Assembly (NCBI GenBank): GCA_030998015.1
Contig: JARWMV010000237.1
Location: forward strand, 1,116,001-1,180,000
Length of the DNA stretch: 64,000 nt
Source of the DNA: Ceratorhiza oryzae-sativae
Lineage: Eukaryota; Basidiomycota; Agaricomycetes; Cantharellales; Ceratobasidiaceae
Direction of reading: 5' to 3'
Below, in pieces: positions 59,936 through 64,000 of this stretch. Made by a program: the position numbers and the translations under genes. The notes under the pieces were generated by a model. That model was not told where the DNA came from. It did not search any database and saw only the letters and a list, made by a program, of their open reading frames with translations. Positions within the stretch are counted from its first letter, which is position 1. Each line of letters begins with the position of its first letter.

Positions 59936-61248
59936 TCACATACTACAATACAAATCAAGTTGGAAGATCATTCTTGAACCGTGAGTTTGAACACTGGAAG
60001 CGGTTCCATCAGTACTGCTTCCATCAGGCTGAACATAGTTTGGCTCACCATCTGGCCTTGCATAATGCCCAACTACATCCAAATCAAGTTTCCCTCTGAC
60101 ACAATCATCTAAATCGACCTCGGCCGTCAAAACGCCTTCTCCGTCTTTCAAAGGTCCAGCCAGGACGTCACCGAGTGGGCCGACAATAACACTTCCACCA
60201 CCGATCATAATCTAGATCGACGGTAAATCCCTTGACTGGGCTGAACTGAGGACGCAAGGGGAGTGACTTGCCGCCTCTGGATCGGGCTCAGTGCCCTCCG
60301 GGATTGCATGGCCGACTGGAAAATCTTTCTGTTGCGCGTACTGGCAGGCTGCAAGGACGAAGCAACGGCCTTCAAGCGCAATGTGGGCCATCGTGTGTTG
60401 CCAAACGGGGCGCGAGTCGACAGTTGGAGCGCAGTATAGCTGAACACCTTTACTATAATAATGAGTTCGGACTAGGTTATCATGAACCAAGTGAGCTCAT
60501 TTGTCGGATCGCTTCGGCTCATGGCTTACGCAAGGGCATATAGTTTTCCCTACATCAACATAAGACATGAATAACACAATCAGATCGAGCAACTCACCAG
60601 CATATAGTAGCCGAAACCTTGGCTGTTACGTGTGAACTCTCCTCGCCAATTTTCTCGTTTGCTACAAACTTAGCCTCCAAAACAGGAAGTGTGCTCCCAT
60701 CACCCATACCCCAGACAATCCTTTCTGACGCAGTAGGCATTAGTTTACGATGCTTTCCCACCATGCCTCGTTCAGGGTCAACGAAAATAGCGGTGCAGTA
60801 GAGAGTACCAGCACTGGCAGCATAATCGTCCTTTTCGATTATTCCTAGCACAAGGAACACACCATAGTCTCGAGCAACAGACTCAATACGACTTCGAGCA
60901 TGTGATCCGGGGGAGAGTGTGATGGCTGCAGAATGATAACGCAAGAACTCGTCTCGGCCTGCCGGCGAACGCGAGCCAATGACAGCGCCGAACGACGAGA
61001 AGCGTGGGTAGCCGCCGACGCTACGAAAGCAGGTGAGTTGATTGTGCGGCCAAGAAAGGAACCGGTCGATGGCGCCCATGAGATGGGGTTTGCATTTCGA
61101 CTCACAATGCTTCCGGAAAGACACAAAATTGAGACCCGTCGCGCTCTTTCGCAAGGCGAACAAGGCGATCGAGTTTGTCGAGTGTATCTTGAAGGGAGTA
61201 GGCTGCGGTGCATGTTTGCACAACTGAGACTTTGAGCTTTTGCGACAT
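59936..61248 (-). CDS. Nitrilase (carbon-nitrogen hydrolase family)
   Basis: Hydrolyses nitriles to acids through a Glu-Lys-Cys triad. The start at 61248 gives MSQKLKVSVVQTCTAAYSLQ, then CVFPEAL (catalytic Glu), VGGYPRFSSFGAVIGSRSPA, DEFLRYHSAAITLSPGS, LGIIEKDDYAASAGTLYCTA, MVGKHRKLMPTASERIVWGM (catalytic Lys), SATICWENYMPL (catalytic Cys in CWEN), GVQLYCAPTVDSRPVWQHTM with AHIALEGRCFVLAACQYA, and GGGSVIVGPLGDVLAGPLKD. CWEN and the length of about 350 residues favour a true nitrilase over other branches. The C-terminal DVVGHYARPD normally runs straight into a short Phe-Gln-Leu motif. Here 30 extra codons or an unresolved intron intervene before MIFQLDLYCSM, so the last 150 bases are uncertain. 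Confidence 0.87.
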
Positions 61249-61543
61249 CACGACCGAACGACCAATGATGGAATTTAGTTGTGGGATGAATGTAATATGA
61301 AGGTTGATGGTTAGATCAGGAGATGTTGTTTGTATCCCGAGATGATTTAGTCAGCCAATAGCACGGCCAAATTGGAATAGACACTACATCGTATAAAAGA
61401 TTGATTCGACGAACAAGAGCGACTGATACACAGAAAAGACAGGGACTAACAAGACAACGCGATAAAAGTTTGAACAAATCCAATATAAAGTACCCGCTCA
61501 ACACATAAGCCTCAAAAAACGGATGCGAGATTGCTGGCCCTGC
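61249..61543. other. Spacer nitrilase / KIN17
   Basis: 295 bases upstream of the nitrilase start and downstream of the KIN17 stop. It must contain the nitrilase promoter. No clear TATA box. Confidence 0.35.
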
Positions 61544-62743
61544 TCAAGCGGCGTTTGACCGCTCCATACGCCTTCGTTTCCGCTCCTGTTCCTCGAAGAT
61601 AAGGGCCTCTGCAGCGGACATGGGCCGCTTTTTGGTGGCATCAGCGGAGGAGGCCGTAGACTTGGACCCCGATTTGAAAACATTTCCTGTTTTAAGTGGG
61701 TTACTCGTCTTGAGGGGGTTTGCCCCAGCTTTAAAGGCGTTTCCAGGCTTAAAAACGTTTCCAGGTTTGGGTGCAAGAGTGACGGTTGTAGTTGGAGTGG
61801 GGGGAGTTTTAGAAGATGATGCCTCCGCTTCCTCAAGTTTGTCCGCAGGGTCAGCCGAGCTCGTGGTTGTTGTCTCGGCGGGTGGTGACTCGTTTTTCTT
61901 TGACCCGAACGCAAGAACAAGTTTTTCACCCTCATCGCGCTGGATACCTTGAGCAACAGCCTCGTTAGAATCATCGTCGCTTCCCCCAGCTTCTCGTGCA
62001 CGTTCAATCTGTTCAGCGATCAAGTTACGTTCCCGCTGTTCGTCAGAAGTGGTCGCACGTTCCTTCTTGCGTGCAGCATCCTAGGCAAGGAGTCAATGAT
62101 CATCAATTGGAGGTGGAGGCTAGGCTACTCACGGCCTTGGCTAAAGCTTTGGGACTGTTGTCAATCCAAGCAATGAACCATCCCTTTTCCGTTTCATCCA
62201 CATGTGCAATTCCAGAACGCCCAAGGTGTTTCACGAACTCGGTTAAGGTAACCCACCGAGTAGAGTTCATGTGCAGGTGATGCTTATCTTGAATGTACTC
62301 TTGATACACTTGATTGGCCCTAACCCGCTTGGTACCGAATCTACCAAATCATTAGCATCAAGGAAGACCGAATTCCAGCGGTCGACGTACCTACGAGAGA
62401 GAAGTGTGACAAATTCTGACTGGAACTGAGAAGAGAAATCGGAGATATGACGACCCGCGTTCTCTCCAACTACTAGCATTTGGCGAAGGTGGGACTCTGA
62501 AGACATGTGACACTTGAATCCATTTTCGTCACGACATTGTTTCTGGCAGACCTGGCAGTACCATCGAAGCTTTTGAAGCCCTTTATATAAATATTAGCGG
62601 CTTATATTCATCTCGCTTGCGGTGGATCTCACCCTTGGACTTCATGGCATTCGCCAGGTATTTCCTGGTGATAACGGTAAGGTAACGCTAATCAGAGGTA
62701 TGAATGGGTTCACTTACGGTGTTCCAACTTCCGCGCGAGGCAT
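61544..62743 (-). CDS. KIN17 DNA/RNA-binding zinc-finger protein
   Basis: Nuclear protein linked to DNA replication, repair and splicing. The start at 62743 gives MPRAEVGTP, a very short first exon. Then NAMKSKGLQKLRWYCQVCQK with CRDENGFKCHMSSESHLRQM, a C2H2 finger, and GENAGRHISDFSSQFQSEFV. The winged-helix-like Kin17 domain has FGTKRVRANQVYQEYIQDKH with MNSTRWVTLTEFVKHLGRSG and ETEKGWFIAWIDNSPKALAK. A charged helix, NLIAEQIERAREAGG, precedes a Thr/Ser/Pro-rich tail and the basic QERKRRRMERSNAA. The C-terminal KOW part of animal KIN17 is absent, as in many fungi. No frame correction needed. Confidence 0.9.
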
Positions 62744-63850
62744 TTTGTGAGATATTAAACTTCAAAGGGATAAGTTCTGACGAAGTTGACGGCTAGAAAT
62801 GGTGGAGGTCAAGCACAAGTGGCGGGTCGCTGACTCATCGAGGCTGTGTGATAACCGCCGAGCGGTTGGTCGCTCTTCCTCAATTATTGTCCAATTGATT
62901 GTGGGTAAAACCCAAAATAAAACGATGGGCCAATTCTTAATCCCTAATCGTCCATTCTTTTTGTATCTGCCTCTTTCACGTAACGCGACAGCTTAGATAT
63001 ACTAGTTGATCGATATCTCATTCATTGAACTAATTTATCAATATGGAATGGAAACGTGTCCTCTCCAGGAGAGTCTTTGGATTTACCACGACTACACCTC
63101 AGGCTGTTTTCAACCCTAAACAATTCTAAGCTAAACTTGGGCTCTTTTTCTCGTTTGTTTGATTGATTATATTGAATGGTGTGATCTTCTTTTCCGGCCC
63201 ATGGTCAGGCTCATCTACGGTACTCGCGACTGTTCAAATATGTCCAGATGGGTTATAGATTGATCGATGAGCTTTGGCCGCTGGTTTTGTTTTCGCGTTA
63301 GAACTCTCGACATCGATTCGTTTACGGTGAGGTACGCGATGCTGGCAATAGCACTCAACTTGCGAACGCAGTTAATAGATAGTTATCCACCAATGGGCAA
63401 CATCAGTACTACATAATTAAGCCCACAGGTTCGAGCCAAGGACGTGCCAGGTCCCGCCGCATTTGCCAATGAGACTCAGTAGAACTAGGAACATCTCACT
63501 GCTAGGAATTTACTACTCCGGACGTTTGGTACGGAGCTGGATCTCGCGATCGCGCACGCTTAACTCGCTGTAACCTCCAGCTCCGGCCAACTCAACTCAA
63601 CGCTACTCTCACGTAGTCGGCAAATATTGAAGCTCCCATCTCATATACGGCTGCTCCGCCGAGCGCTCTGATCGGGCCAATGATTAGTTTATAATGCTGG
63701 CTGGCTTCGGGCTATGTCACTTTCGAGCTTCGATCCACCTATTAGTCGTCTCTGAACTTCCCTCTATTTTCACTCACGGGTTAATTTTACATTCTTTTCG
63801 ACACATAGCTAGCACATCAGCTGTTTAATAGCCACGCTCTTTGTTTCTCT
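62744..63850. other. Spacer at right end
   Basis: About 1.1 kb upstream of both flanking start codons, so it holds two divergent promoters. No gene is supported. No clear TATA box close to 63851. Confidence 0.4.
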
Positions 63851-64000
63851 ATGGGTGCTACCAATAGCAAGATAGATGGCAATCCGCTGCAGTCGACAGT
63901 CGAGCGTACTGTAGCAGTCATCAAAGACCACGCTGATTTCCTACAAATCGTGAGTACTTCACACACCACCCTTTCTAGAAATTCAATGTAACGCAACTTG
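63851..64000 (+). CDS. First exon of a gene running off the window, possible N-myristoylated protein
   Basis: ATG at 63851 starts MGATNSKIDGNPLQSTVER and continues TVAVIKDHADFLQI to a canonical donor GTGAGT at 63950. The start MGxxxS fits an N-myristoylation site. The remainder lies outside the window, and I do not recognise the family. Confidence 0.5.

Overview
This 64 kb window is nuclear DNA from a filamentous basidiomycete. Genes are small and split by many introns of about 45-60 bp with GT..AG borders, spacers are short, and the proteins are fungal housekeeping types. The set of families (CipC-like proteins, cysteine-rich secreted repeat protein, GH128, basidiomycete-type tetraspanin) fits an agaricomycete. 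A Rhizoctonia/Ceratobasidium-type fungus is my best guess, but that is inference from remembered families, not a search.

Layout. 1-3.37 kb holds no gene I can support. 3.4-8.4 kb carries two minus-strand genes: an F-box protein and the complex I assembly factor NDUFAF6. 8.4-11.8 kb is gene-poor, with a truncated Tc1/mariner transposase relic, ending in an intron-containing tRNA-Lys(CUU). 11.8-26 kb is dense, with nine genes on strictly alternating strands: HEM4, a GH128 glucanase, a two-pass membrane protein, a LEA-like membrane protein, the Msp1 AAA ATPase, a tetraspanin, a small one-pass membrane protein, exosome RRP40 and a Rad60/Esc2-like SUMO-domain protein. 26.5-39 kb is rich in membrane and secreted proteins: an RGS/Rax1-like protein, a seven-pass membrane protein, a small hypothetical gene, a DUF202 protein, a tandem pair of CipC-like genes with duplicated promoters, and a secreted cysteine-rich protein built from five A-B-C triplets around a Thr-rich linker. 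39-50 kb carries Csn12/Thp1, the SET2 H3K36 methyltransferase, V-ATPase subunit c, thioredoxin reductase and RRP6. 50-64 kb carries a second identical tRNA-Lys(CUU), eIF2B alpha, a secreted GH31 alpha-glucosidase, EBP2, a nitrilase, KIN17 and the first exon of a further gene at the right edge.

Functional themes: RNA metabolism (RRP40, RRP6, EBP2, Csn12/Thp1, SET2, KIN17), mitochondria and redox (NDUFAF6, Msp1, thioredoxin reductase, HEM4), and secreted or wall-directed enzymes (GH128, GH31, the Cys-rich protein). Several pairs are head to head with 230-420 bp between start codons and probably share promoters.

Important caveat: at least eleven otherwise well-conserved genes need single-base corrections, nearly all one missing base in a homopolymer, to stay in frame. 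This looks like systematic base-calling error rather than mass pseudogenisation, so CDS coordinates below are gene spans from start to stop codon (introns included) and several are not translatable as they stand.
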